This document shows positions 14,965 through 23,904 of a DNA stretch of 64,000 bases, in pieces; position 1 is the first letter of the stretch, and each line of letters opens with the position of its first letter. Location: the NCBI GenBank assembly GCA_964445815.1, contig CAYULW010000003.1:564977-628976 (forward strand), written 5' to 3'. The notes beneath the pieces were generated by a model. That model was not told the DNA's origin. It made no database searches and saw only the letters and a list, made by a program, of their open reading frames with translations. Made by a program: the position numbers and the translations under genes. Source of the stretch: CAYULW01 sp964445815. GTDB lineage: Bacteria; Bacteroidota; Bacteroidia; Flavobacteriales_E; Vicingaceae.

Positions 14965-16231
14965 TTTTAAATGATTTGTGAATTCTTAGTTTTTCAAAAT
15001 TTATGAAGCTAAAAATTAAGATAAACAGAAAGGGCAATATTATACTTTTATATCTTACTAAAGCACCTAAAATAGGTGTAGAGAGTCCTATCACTAACAG
15101 GTAGTAAACACAAAAAATAACGATAGAGTATATAATTGTAGAATTGGTAATATGCTTTTTTCGATAGATTAAAGCGATACAAATAAGAGCATAGAAAAGA
15201 AAGTTTTCCAAAGCACAAAGTACATAAAACGGGCTCTTCAAAGTAAAAGGATTTGGACGGATAAATATGTTTAAAAAAGCATCTGGTAGATAATGGATTA
15301 GATCATTAGCATCTGTTATGTAACTTTTGCTAATGAGACTGCCCGCCTCAGTTTTTATACCAAGCTCAAGCAAGGCGTTGTGTTTTAAGACGATGTTTTC
15401 AATTATCTTTTCTCCAATTAAAAGCCAAGCTAATACAATAAAGGTTATTTGGCTAAGTGCAAATGCCTGTCCTTTTTTAAGAGAGTTTACTTGCTTAAGC
15501 ATCAGGAAGAAAACTACCGGGAGAAAACAAAGTATAAAGTAAGTTTTGATCATCAGAAGACCGGAAAGCATTAAAAATACTATGAGGCCTTTTTTTAGAT
15601 TAAACGGGTTAAAAACTTGTCTCAAATTATTTAAGAAATAGCCAAGTAAAAAGATGACAATTGCTTCCTTGAGCATACCCGATGTCCAAAAATTAAAACT
15701 GGGAAATAAAAAGAGCACAAGGAGATAAAAACCGGGTATGGCGCTAGTCTTTCTAAAGAAGTCAAATAACTGGTAGCTTCCCAAAAAAGAAAGAAATGCA
15801 AAAAATATAACGTGGAAGTGAATGTTTCCGAAACTTAGGAACATTAACAGGAATTGAAGTCTAATGATAAAAGGATTATCATTAAACAGGTCCTTGTTGC
15901 TTCTGTCCCAGTGTTGAGTTTTTATTTTAGCCTCTTCAAAAAGCGGGTCTTCATTATTGAAAAAGGTCAGTATAAAGAGATTGGGTTTGTCCTTGGTTGT
16001 TTCGTAGAGAATTGCTGCATCATCGTAGTATTTATAAATATCGGACTGAGACCTTTCTTTGTACACATATGTGTAAGTGGCCCATAAACCATAAGCGAAT
16101 AGGACTTTGATTAAGAATAGTATCAGAAGTTGCTTAGTGCTTATGTTGAAAGAATTCTTAGCTAACTTGTACTTAATAAAAGCAAGAATAACACTGATGA
16201 GTAAAACAATTGAAAGGAGTTCCAATAACAT
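14954..16231 (-). CDS. Polytopic inner-membrane protein of unknown function
   Basis: This 425-residue protein has about ten hydrophobic segments spread along its length and one larger extracytoplasmic or cytoplasmic loop after the second helix (residues about 60-115). The topology resembles EpsG-like and GT-C-type polymerases and glycosyltransferases of surface polysaccharide synthesis, but I see no decisive motif. The open frame begins at a TTG at 16240; the ATG at 16231 (MLLELLSIVLL) is preferred. It overlaps the amidohydrolase gene by 11 bp, so the two are probably one transcript. Confidence 0.62.
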   Translation of the reverse strand: MLLELLSIVLLISVILAFIKYKLAKNSFNISTKQLLILFLIKVLFAYGLWATYTYVYKERSQSDIYKYYDDAAILYETTKDKPNLFILTFFNNEDPLFEEAKIKTQHWDRSNKDLFNDNPFIIRLQFLLMFLSFGNIHFHVIFFAFLSFLGSYQLFDFFRKTSAIPGFYLLVLFLFPSFNFWTSGMLKEAIVIFLLGYFLNNLRQVFNPFNLKKGLIVFLMLSGLLMIKTYFILCFLPVVFFLMLKQVNSLKKGQAFALSQITFIVLAWLLIGEKIIENIVLKHNALLELGIKTEAGSLISKSYITDANDLIHYLPDAFLNIFIRPNPFTLKSPFYVLCALENFLFYALICIALIYRKKHITNSTIIYSIVIFCVYYLLVIGLSTPILGALVRYKSIILPFLFILIFSFINFEKLRIHKSFKNVP

Positions 16232-16310
16232 AAAAATCAAATGTAAATTTTTCTAATAAAATCTTATTCACAAAATGGTATTCTTAGAGGGATTACCCTG
16301 CTAATATTTT

Positions 16311-16318
16311 TACTTTTG
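16311..16318 (+). promoter_or_regulatory. Candidate -7 element of the purL promoter
   Basis: TACTTTTG is an exact TAnnTTTG match that would give a leader of about 23 nt. No -33 TTG stands out, and no purine riboswitch structure was recognised in the short leader. Confidence 0.42.
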
Positions 16319-16344
16319 CAGCTCAAAACTTATCTTAATCTGCA

Positions 16345-18585
16345 ATGGATCATAACTCACAATCTATAGAAGTAACAGTTGAAACTGCTAAGGAATTAGG
16401 TTTGCTGCCGGAAGAATTTGAACAAATCAAATCTATTCTTGGGAGAACCCCCAATTTTACGGAATTGAGTATTTATTCTGTCATGTGGTCAGAGCATTGT
16501 TCGTACAAAAATTCCATTAAGTGGTTAAAAACTTTGCCTAAAGATGGTCCACACATGTTGGCAAAAGCAGGAGAAGAAAATGCAGGTTTGGTGGATATCG
16601 GAGATGGTTTAGCCTGTTGTTTTAAGATAGAATCACACAATCACCCATCGGCTCTAGAGCCATACCAAGGAGCAGCAACCGGTGTCGGAGGAATTAATCG
16701 CGACATATTTACCATGGGAGCACGTCCTGTGGCACAGCTTAACTCTTTACGTTTTGGTAAAATTGAATCAGATCGAACCAAGTGGCTATTGAAAGGTGTT
16801 GTGAAAGGCATTGGAGATTATGGGAATTCATTTGGAATACCTGTAGTTGGAGGTGAAGTTTTTTTTGATGAATGTTACGAAACAAACCCCTTAGTGAATG
16901 CCATGTCGGCGGGGATCATGAAGTCTGACAAAATGATCTCAGCCACTTCTTATGGTTTAGGGAATCCCGTATTTATAGTTGGCTCATCAACCGGAAAAGA
17001 TGGAATTCATGGAGCTGCTTTTGCTTCTAAGGATATTTCTGAGGACTCTATGAATGATTTGCCGGCTGTTCAGGTTGGCGATCCTTTTCAGGAAAAACTC
17101 TTATTAGAAGCTACTTTAGAATTGGCAGAAACAGATGCCATTATTGGTATGCAGGACATGGGTGCTGCGGGAATTACCTGTTCAACCTCAGAGATGAGTG
17201 GGAAAGAAGGTTTTGGAATGCGCATTAATTTGGATAAGGTGCCAACTCGACAAGAAGGGATGAAACCTTTTGAAATATTACTGTCAGAGTCTCAAGAAAG
17301 AATGTTGGTGGTGGTCAAAAAAGGAAGAGAGGCAGAGGTTGAAGCCATTTTTGACAAGTGGGATTTAAACTGCAAACAGATTGGAGAGGTTACAGAAGGG
17401 GGAAGACTAGAGTATTTTATGGGAGGAGAAAAAGTAGCTGACGTTCCTGCAGAATCTTTAATTCTTGGAGGAGGAGCACCGGTTTACGAAAGAGAGTACA
17501 AAGAGCCAAAGTATTTTTCTGAAAATCAAAAATTTAATATTGATTCTGTCAAAGAACCTGAAGACTTAAAAGCAGTTGCAGATTATTTAATTGCTCATCC
17601 CAATATTGCTTCTAAGCGATGGGTGATTGAGCAATACGATAGCATGGTAGGCACAGTGAATATGAGTACCAATAGGCCAACGGATGCCGGTATCGTTAAT
17701 TTGAAAGGAATCAATAAAGCCCTTGCATTTACAGTAGATTGTAATGCCAGATATGTACATGCTGATCCTGAAAAGGGCTGTTCCATTGCGGTGGCTGAAG
17801 CAGCTCGAAATATTGTTTGTTCAGGTGGAGAGCCTTCAGCAATAACGAACTGCTTGAATTTCGGTAATCCGTATAACCCTGAAGTGTATTGGCAGTTCGT
17901 AGGTGCAATTAATGGGATGAGAAAAGCCTGTGAACAGTTCAAAACGCCTGTTACGGGTGGGAATGTTAGTTTTTACAATCAATCCATGCAAAAAGGTGTA
18001 GATGTTCCTGTCTTCCCGACTCCTACTATTGGTATGATGGGAATTGTTACTGACAAATCATTTATTACTTCTCTTGCTTTTCAGAATGAAGGAGATTTGA
18101 TTTATCTGATTGGGGCATCAAGAAATGACATCAATTCATCTGAGTACCTTTATGCTTATCATGGTGTGAAGCATTCTCCTGCTCCACATTTTGATCTCAA
18201 TGAAGAAGAAGCTCTTCAGCACACTATTAAACGCTTGATCCAAGAAAAGGCAGTTAATTCGGCACATGATTGTGCAGATGGTGGGCTGTTTATTACTCTC
18301 TTAGAATCATCTATGTCAAATGAACTAGGTTTTACCATTGAAACGGATGCCAATTATAGAAAAGATGCCTTTTTATTTGGAGAAGCTCAAAGCCGTGTGG
18401 TTGTTTCTGTTTCTAAAGAGAAAGAAGAGGAATTTGTCGAACTCATGTCAACCTCTGAAGTGACATTCTCACTTTTAGGAGAAATAGGAGGTAAGGAGAT
18501 GATGATAGATGGAGAAAGCTTCGGTTTGGTTTCTGAAGCGAAAGAAACATTTGATACCGCTTTGGCCAAATACCTTATGAATTAG
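16345..18585 (+). CDS. purL: Phosphoribosylformylglycinamidine synthase subunit PurL (small type)
   Basis: This ATP-dependent enzyme of de novo purine synthesis converts FGAR to FGAM with ammonia from PurQ. At 746 residues it is the small PurL of the PurLQS complex, not the 1300-residue fused form. Motifs include YSVMWSEHCSYKNS near residue 45, CFKIESHNHPSALEPYQGAATGVGG, GMQDMGAAGITCSTSEM and the repeated-half counterparts SAHDCADGGLF and TGGNVSFYNQ. Neither purQ nor purS is nearby. Its stop overlaps the stop of the convergent TPR gene by 4 bp, with no terminator between them. Confidence 0.97.
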   Translation: MDHNSQSIEVTVETAKELGLLPEEFEQIKSILGRTPNFTELSIYSVMWSEHCSYKNSIKWLKTLPKDGPHMLAKAGEENAGLVDIGDGLACCFKIESHNHPSALEPYQGAATGVGGINRDIFTMGARPVAQLNSLRFGKIESDRTKWLLKGVVKGIGDYGNSFGIPVVGGEVFFDECYETNPLVNAMSAGIMKSDKMISATSYGLGNPVFIVGSSTGKDGIHGAAFASKDISEDSMNDLPAVQVGDPFQEKLLLEATLELAETDAIIGMQDMGAAGITCSTSEMSGKEGFGMRINLDKVPTRQEGMKPFEILLSESQERMLVVVKKGREAEVEAIFDKWDLNCKQIGEVTEGGRLEYFMGGEKVADVPAESLILGGGAPVYEREYKEPKYFSENQKFNIDSVKEPEDLKAVADYLIAHPNIASKRWVIEQYDSMVGTVNMSTNRPTDAGIVNLKGINKALAFTVDCNARYVHADPEKGCSIAVAEAARNIVCSGGEPSAITNCLNFGNPYNPEVYWQFVGAINGMRKACEQFKTPVTGGNVSFYNQSMQKGVDVPVFPTPTIGMMGIVTDKSFITSLAFQNEGDLIYLIGASRNDINSSEYLYAYHGVKHSPAPHFDLNEEEALQHTIKRLIQEKAVNSAHDCADGGLFITLLESSMSNELGFTIETDANYRKDAFLFGEAQSRVVVSVSKEKEEEFVELMSTSEVTFSLLGEIGGKEMMIDGESFGLVSEAKETFDTALAKYLMN

Positions 18586-19223
18586 TCCTTATGATTAAGT
18601 TTGGTTATAAAATATGTCCTTAGTTTCAGCATTCTTTCATTCTTAGAAGATTTTTCAAGAAGCTCCTCAGCAAATTCTTTTCCTTCATAACATGCTGTAC
18701 CTTTTAGTTGACAGAGCTTGAAATAACAGTAGGCAATTTTCATTTCTGCAATAGAATCGTTAGGTCTAATTCTTAGTGCTTTCTCATATTTTCCAAGGGC
18801 AAAAAAGAATTCTTTTTCTTTGAATAATCGATTACCTTCTTCCAGATTATTGAAATAGTTCGTAGTATACAGAATAAGTAAAGGCTCTTTTTCTGCGTGA
18901 ATTATTCGTTTGTTTACTAATCTATAATTTTTTAGACAATAAAATCCGGTACCAAATAAAATAGAACTAATCGCAAAGAATAATATATAGCTCTTAACCA
19001 TTAATTTACTTTGTTGTGCTTTTATTCTTTTTCGAATTACTCGTTTTTCTTCTTTGCTTAACCTTTTAGAATGAATTGGCGTGCTTGAATCTTTATAAAT
19101 TTGTCTTAACTCTGAATAGCTCAGTTCTCTTCTAAAGAATCCACTTCTCACTCTTAATAACATTTTGTTATTCCTAAGAGTAGTAATCATGTGCTGAATT
19201 GTACCTGCTGCGCCGAAAGACAT
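18582..19223 (-). CDS. Membrane-anchored TPR protein of unknown function
   Basis: This 213-residue protein has three parts. An N-terminal cytoplasmic segment begins MSFGAAGTIQHMITTLRNNK, a start I associate with a Bacteroidota family, and contains a basic stretch RLSKEEKRVIRKRIKAQQ. One membrane helix follows (about residues 76-97). A C-terminal domain has at least one tetratricopeptide repeat (FFFALGKYEKALRIRPNDSI). The anchoring suggests a scaffold displaying its TPR on the far side of the membrane. The function is unknown. It converges with purL. Confidence 0.7.
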   Translation of the reverse strand: MSFGAAGTIQHMITTLRNNKMLLRVRSGFFRRELSYSELRQIYKDSSTPIHSKRLSKEEKRVIRKRIKAQQSKLMVKSYILFFAISSILFGTGFYCLKNYRLVNKRIIHAEKEPLLILYTTNYFNNLEEGNRLFKEKEFFFALGKYEKALRIRPNDSIAEMKIAYCYFKLCQLKGTACYEGKEFAEELLEKSSKNERMLKLRTYFITKLNHKD

Positions 19224-19303
19224 TAGTTATGTATGAATAAATAATTCAATGATACTACGTTTTCATAGAACATGGTTTAATGGCTTAAATAATTACAGCA
19301 TAT

Positions 19304-19782
19304 TTAATGAGCATGCCTCATGGTATAATTTATAAGTGATTGATTACCTAAATCAACCTCATTTTCAGACTGAACTATAAAGTTGAACTTTAAAAATAAA
19401 GGCCTCGCAGCCTTACTGGCTCTTGTCCATAACACTTCCTCTTTTTCATCTTTGTGTGTCTTAATGAGGTGTTTAAGTAAACCGGAACCTATCCCTTGTT
19501 TTTGATGATGAGGGAAACATATAGAAAGTCAATACAACTATCTTTTCTAAGGGAGATCACTCCCACCAATTGATGTCCAATCAAATGACCATAAAATAGT
19601 TGGTCATCTAATGCTTGCATCCACTTTTCGAGAGAATCAATTCGACTTATCCAGGCCTTTTTTTGTTTTTGATTATAAAGCTTCGGGTCGATGGCTGCTA
19701 TGGATGAAATCACCAAAGCAATAATCTGTTTGGCCGTTTCTTCACTCTTGTGCAAACGATAAATATGCTCACTTTTTGCCAC
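19304..19782 (-). pseudogene. GNAT family N-acetyltransferase with an internal frameshift
   Basis: The first 97 codons (GTG start at 19782) encode the N-terminal half of a YafP-like GNAT enzyme, ending CIDFLYVS before running into a stop. Adding one base near 19513, inside a GGG run on the + strand, restores a continuous frame of about 159 residues to a stop at 19304. It continues HHQKQGIGSGLLKHL, the acetyl-CoA binding motif, then ASKAARPLFLKFNF and a normal family ending. The region is therefore one GNAT gene with a 1-nt deletion, either a real pseudogene or a sequencing error. Both halves look conserved, so any break is recent. Confidence 0.85.
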
Positions 19783-19825
19783 GATTTATGTTAGTATTTA
19801 CTGTTAATATTATTCAATGTGTTCT

Positions 19826-19856
19826 GTTGCAAGGCTTGTGAATAGATTTATCTTTG
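19826..19856 (+). promoter_or_regulatory. guaA promoter with -33 and -7 elements
   Basis: GTTG at 19826-19829 is separated by 19 bp from TATCTTTG at 19849-19856, an exact TAnnTTTG match with ideal spacing. The guaA ATG begins only five bases after the -7 box, so the mRNA would have essentially no leader. Confidence 0.62.
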
Positions 19857-19860
19857 CGCC

Positions 19861-21393
19861 ATGCAAGAAAAGATTTTGATTATAGATTTTGGTTCTCAAT
19901 ATACTCAATTGATTGGTAGAAGAGTACGGGAATTAAATGTTTACTCGGAGATACATCCGTATAATCATTTACCGGATATTGATGCTTCAGTAAAAGGTGT
20001 GATTCTCTCGGGAAGTCCACATTCTGTTCTTGAAGAATTGGCGCCTCAAATTGATCTTGCAGAAATAAGAGGCAAACTGCCATTATTGGGTGTTTGCTAT
20101 GGTGCCCAATATATGGCACATACGAATGGCGGAGAGGTAATGCCGTCTAAAATCAGAGAATATGGCAGGGCAAATCTGTCCAGAGTTTCCGATCAAAATC
20201 CTTTAATGCGAAGTATTCTGAAAAACTCTCAAGTATGGATGTCCCATGGAGATACTATCGCTCACCTTCCAGAAAAGTTCGAGATTATTGCAAGTACAGA
20301 TGATGTAAATGTAGCGGCTTATCATGTTGAGCAGGAAAAGACATATGGTATTCAGTTTCATCCGGAAGTCTACCATAGTACTCAAGGTTTGGATTTGTTA
20401 CGCAATTTTATTGTTGATATATGCGGATGTCATCAAACATGGACACCTACAGCCTTTGCTGAAACAACCATAAATGAGCTCAAGCAGAAGTTGGGGGACG
20501 ATAAAGTTGTTTTGGGTTTGAGTGGTGGTGTAGATTCTACTGTTGCTGCCGTTCTATTAAATCAAGCCATTGGAAAAAACTTATACTGTATATTCGTTGA
20601 TAATGGGTTGCTCAGAAAAAATGAGTTTGAATCGGTTTTAGCTCAATATGAGCACTTGGGCTTAAACATTAAGGGCGTGGATGCTAAAAATAAATTCTAT
20701 GCTGCTTTAGATGATGTTTCTGATCCTGAAGCAAAGCGCAAGGCAATAGGAAAAACCTTTATTGAGGTTTTTGATGAAGAAGCGCATTTAGTTCAGGATG
20801 TCAAATGGCTTGCTCAGGGAACCATCTATCCGGATGTTATTGAATCTGTTTCAGCAACTGGAGGGCCATCTGCTACTATCAAGTCACATCACAATGTTGG
20901 AGGTTTACCGGACTTTATGAAACTTGAAGTGGTTGAACCATTGAGACTCTTATTTAAGGATGAGGTAAGGCGAGTAGGACGATCAATGGGACTCAAAGAG
21001 GAGCTTCTTGGTAGACATCCCTTTCCCGGTCCTGGCTTAGCCATTCGTATTCTTGGTGCTGTTGATGCTGAAAAGGTACGGATATTGCAAGAGGTAGATG
21101 CCATATTTATAGATGGTTTGAAAAAACATGGTCTTTATGATGAAGTTTGGCAGGCCGGAGCAATATTGCTTCCTGTACAATCGGTTGGCGTTATGGGAGA
21201 TGAAAGAACGTATGAACTTGCTGTTGCGTTGAGAGCAGTAAGCTCTACAGATGGAATGACGGCGGATTGGTGTCATTTGCCTTATGAATTTTTGGCAAAA
21301 ATCTCAAATCAGATCATTAATAGAGTGAAAGGAGTAAATAGAGTAGTTTATGACATTAGTAGCAAACCACCCGCAACAATTGAGTGGGAATAA
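19861..21393 (+). CDS. guaA: GMP synthase (glutamine-hydrolysing)
   Basis: This 510-residue enzyme converts XMP to GMP with glutamine nitrogen. The class I amidotransferase domain has catalytic Cys79 in GVCYGAQYM and the His167/Glu169 pair in FHPEVY. The ATP pyrophosphatase domain carries the P-loop LSGGVDSTVAA (S221-G-G-V-D). The C-terminal dimerisation domain ends KPPATIEWE, the family terminus. A strong promoter with almost no leader sits directly in front. Its last 44 nt overlap the first ATG of the next gene. Confidence 0.97.
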   Translation: MQEKILIIDFGSQYTQLIGRRVRELNVYSEIHPYNHLPDIDASVKGVILSGSPHSVLEELAPQIDLAEIRGKLPLLGVCYGAQYMAHTNGGEVMPSKIREYGRANLSRVSDQNPLMRSILKNSQVWMSHGDTIAHLPEKFEIIASTDDVNVAAYHVEQEKTYGIQFHPEVYHSTQGLDLLRNFIVDICGCHQTWTPTAFAETTINELKQKLGDDKVVLGLSGGVDSTVAAVLLNQAIGKNLYCIFVDNGLLRKNEFESVLAQYEHLGLNIKGVDAKNKFYAALDDVSDPEAKRKAIGKTFIEVFDEEAHLVQDVKWLAQGTIYPDVIESVSATGGPSATIKSHHNVGGLPDFMKLEVVEPLRLLFKDEVRRVGRSMGLKEELLGRHPFPGPGLAIRILGAVDAEKVRILQEVDAIFIDGLKKHGLYDEVWQAGAILLPVQSVGVMGDERTYELAVALRAVSSTDGMTADWCHLPYEFLAKISNQIINRVKGVNRVVYDISSKPPATIEWE

Positions 21394-23206
21394 GATAAAG
21401 ACGTTTTTCTGGCTATTTGTATTTGTAATGTCTAATGCAGTGTTTGCTCAAGACAAACCCGACTTAGAAGTACATAAGATCAATGGCAATGACTATTATA
21501 TACATGTCGTTGATTCTGGAAATACACTCTATGCCATAAGCAGGAAGTATGCTATTCCCATTGAAATTTTAAAGAAAGAAAACCCTCGGCTTACTCAGAA
21601 TTTAACCATTGGTGATCGCCTATTAATTCCTCTGAAAGAGGTGATCAGGAAAGATCTCGATGAAAACTTGGAGATAGATGGTAACTTCCTGATTCATGAA
21701 GTTAAACGGAAGAATACATTGTATTCCATTGCTAAAGAGTATAACGTAGAGATCAATGATATCATAATTGCAAACCCTGAAGTAGAAAATGGGCTGAAGA
21801 ATGGAATGAAGATCAGAATTCCGGTGGAGAAGGTGAAAGGTAAGGCTGATGAAGCTGAATATATTGTACCGGCCTCTAGCAACCCCTATGTGACACATTT
21901 GGTCATGCCCAAAGAAACACTTTACAGTTTATCTAAGCAATATGAAGTAACGGTAGATTCTATTCTTCAGGTTAACAATGGTTTACCTGAGGGACTAAAG
22001 ATTGGTCAACTCATTAATATTCCTATACTAAAGACCTATGAAGATACTTCTAACCAAGTGGAATTTGATAGCACGGCCATTAAAAATAAATATCAAATTG
22101 CTTTGTTATTGCCATTTTATATAGATGAAAATGAGGTAAAGGAAGATACAACAGAATCTTACCAAGTGCGGGAGAACAGGATAAAGGCCTTGTTTGCAAA
22201 GGCACAATATGGTGTCGATTTTTATCAGGGATTTAAGTTGGCTTTGGATTCTTTAGTTGATCATAGTTTTTCAATTGATTTAATGGTTTTTGATACGGCT
22301 AATGATACTCTTAAGGTAGATTCAATTTTATCATGCGGTCAATTGGATAGTGTAGATTTAATTGTTGGTCCTTTGTATTATTCCGAATTCGTAAGAGCTG
22401 CAGATTTTGCAAAAACCCATGGAATAAATATTGTTTCTCCTGTCAAGCAAAGCAATCGAATTCTTCTGGGAAATAGCTATGTGAGTAAAGTGGCTTCGAG
22501 CGAGCCGATTCGCCTCAAATTTATTGGGAAATTGATGGCCAATGAACATCGATACGATAATCTGATGATTGTTTATCCCGATCATGTTGAAGAAAGAAAT
22601 CGGGTAGAATTGATAAAGAAACATTTTCAACAAAGAATATCCGAATTGCAGGATACCCTGCCTATATCTTTTCCCAGAGAGTTTAAGTGGGATCCGAGTA
22701 ATTTCTATGATTTTAAGTCGAAGTTAGTAAAAGGAAGAGTAAATACAATAATTACTCCAACCCATGATCAGGCGTTTGCAACGCGTTTTCTGACAATGTT
22801 ATTTCCGTTGAAGAAAGATTATGAGTTTAAAATTGTGGGTTTAGATTCCTGGTCTGACTTTGAAAGTATTGAGTTGGAATATCTGGATAGCCTGAATGTT
22901 CATGTAGTTACATCAGAATATTATGATTATTCGAGTGCTCATTTCAAGCAATTCGAGAAGCATTATCATCAAAATTATAGCAGCTTGCCGGATAAGTTCT
23001 CTTTATTGGGCTTTGATGTAGGGTACTATTATGGAGATTTACTCAAGGAGTTTGGTGTCAATTTTGAAGTCATGTTTTTAGGCGTGCAAAATCAGGGATT
23101 AGGAAGAAAGTTTGAATTCTTTAAAACAGGAATAGAGAGCGGTTATGAAAATCACAGTGTCTATATGCTTGGCTTTAAAAATTATAGATGGGCTAAAATT
23201 TATTAG
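21350..23206 (+). CDS. LysM-repeat protein with periplasmic-binding-protein-like domain
   Basis: This protein of up to 618 residues has a signal peptide ending VMSNAVFAQ. Three LysM modules follow: about residues 48-95 (HVVDSGNTLYAISRKYAIP), 110-160 (HEVKRKNTLYSIAKEYNV) and 180-226 (HLVMPKETLYSLSKQYEV). A type 1 periplasmic-binding-protein fold (about 250-618) begins YQIALLLPFYIDEN and includes DLIVGPLYYSEF. LysM should hold it to peptidoglycan; the PBP domain may sense a ligand. The ATG at 21350 lies 44 nt inside guaA; a TTG at 21380 would also keep the signal peptide. A terminator follows the gene. Confidence 0.88.
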   Translation: MTLVANHPQQLSGNKIKTFFWLFVFVMSNAVFAQDKPDLEVHKINGNDYYIHVVDSGNTLYAISRKYAIPIEILKKENPRLTQNLTIGDRLLIPLKEVIRKDLDENLEIDGNFLIHEVKRKNTLYSIAKEYNVEINDIIIANPEVENGLKNGMKIRIPVEKVKGKADEAEYIVPASSNPYVTHLVMPKETLYSLSKQYEVTVDSILQVNNGLPEGLKIGQLINIPILKTYEDTSNQVEFDSTAIKNKYQIALLLPFYIDENEVKEDTTESYQVRENRIKALFAKAQYGVDFYQGFKLALDSLVDHSFSIDLMVFDTANDTLKVDSILSCGQLDSVDLIVGPLYYSEFVRAADFAKTHGINIVSPVKQSNRILLGNSYVSKVASSEPIRLKFIGKLMANEHRYDNLMIVYPDHVEERNRVELIKKHFQQRISELQDTLPISFPREFKWDPSNFYDFKSKLVKGRVNTIITPTHDQAFATRFLTMLFPLKKDYEFKIVGLDSWSDFESIELEYLDSLNVHVVTSEYYDYSSAHFKQFEKHYHQNYSSLPDKFSLLGFDVGYYYGDLLKEFGVNFEVMFLGVQNQGLGRKFEFFKTGIESGYENHSVYMLGFKNYRWAKIY

Positions 23207-23237
23207 CTAGTTCCGATTCTTCAGATGTAACTTTTTG

Positions 23238-23272
23238 AGCCGCTATTCGTCACAGAATAAAGCGGTTTTTTT
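23238..23272 (+). terminator. Intrinsic terminator after the LysM/PBP gene
   Basis: CCGCT (23240-23244) pairs with AGCGG (23261-23265), and ATTC pairs with GAAT above a 2-nt bulge. A run of seven T follows directly. It lies about 35 nt after the stop. Confidence 0.82.
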
Positions 23273-23366
23273 ATGAATGTTTACCGTTCATAAATCAGCT
23301 AGAATAAATCGATGTTAATTATATTAATGATTATCAGATATTTATTAGATTGATTGCTCCGCACAT

Positions 23367-23393
23367 ACTACTATGTATTGCAAACTACTATGT
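23367..23393. repeat. 10-bp direct repeat in the promoter of the small secreted protein gene
   Basis: ACTACTATGT occurs at 23367-23376 and again at 23384-23393, a 17-bp period. CACATA and TATGTG at the outer edges also form an inverted pair. The repeats flank the -33 element, where an activator or repressor could bind. Confidence 0.4.
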
Positions 23394-23407
23394 GTATTCT
23401 AAATTTG
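23377..23407 (+). promoter_or_regulatory. Promoter of the small secreted protein gene
   Basis: ATTG at 23377-23380, a 19-bp spacer and TAAATTTG at 23400-23407 give an exact -7 match with ideal spacing. Transcription would start near 23411, leaving a leader of about 25 nt before the ATG at 23436. Confidence 0.6.
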
Positions 23408-23435
23408 TACTAATTAATAACCAAAATGCAATAAA

Positions 23436-23903
23436 ATGAAAACTCTAAAGAAAATGATTTTAGCTTCAGGACTAATACTAAGTCTTGGTGCACAGGCTTC
23501 AAACACCAAAACTGTAAAAGAAATGGATAACAGACAAATTGATATGGAAAAGTTTAACATTCCTCAATTTGGTAAATATTTACAAGATGGACTTCCTCAT
23601 GAAGTGGAAGGAGTGTATAAAACAAAGGATGGTCGGTATACACTTGCTATCGTTAGGAACGAAGACAGTACTCACGATTTTATTGCTATTGTTTTAGATG
23701 CTGACAATCCATTTTGGAAAACAGGCGAAGTAAAATTCAATTTTGTTCTTTCCGATATTAATAGCTTGGAAGGGCTATATTACAATAGTAAAGGTGAAAG
23801 CGTTAACTTAGATTTTTCCTTCAATAAAAATGGTTTGAAATCAGATTTATTGATAAAGGTCGATCCATCTGTTATTAGAGCAAATGGTATTGCAGAGAAA
23901 TGA
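23436..23903 (+). CDS. Secreted protein of unknown function
   Basis: This 155-residue protein has a signal peptide (MKTLKKMILASGLILSLGAQA). The mature part is predicted to be largely beta-stranded, with repeated short strands such as GVYKTKDGRYTLAIVRN and HDFIAIVLDADNPFWKTGEV. This resembles a small lipocalin-like or half-propeller domain, but I recognise no family. It has its own well-formed promoter with direct repeats and stands between a terminator and the convergent lolA gene, so it is an independently regulated single gene. One base separates its stop from that of lolA. Confidence 0.66.
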   Translation: MKTLKKMILASGLILSLGAQASNTKTVKEMDNRQIDMEKFNIPQFGKYLQDGLPHEVEGVYKTKDGRYTLAIVRNEDSTHDFIAIVLDADNPFWKTGEVKFNFVLSDINSLEGLYYNSKGESVNLDFSFNKNGLKSDLLIKVDPSVIRANGIAEK

Positions 23904-23904
23904 T

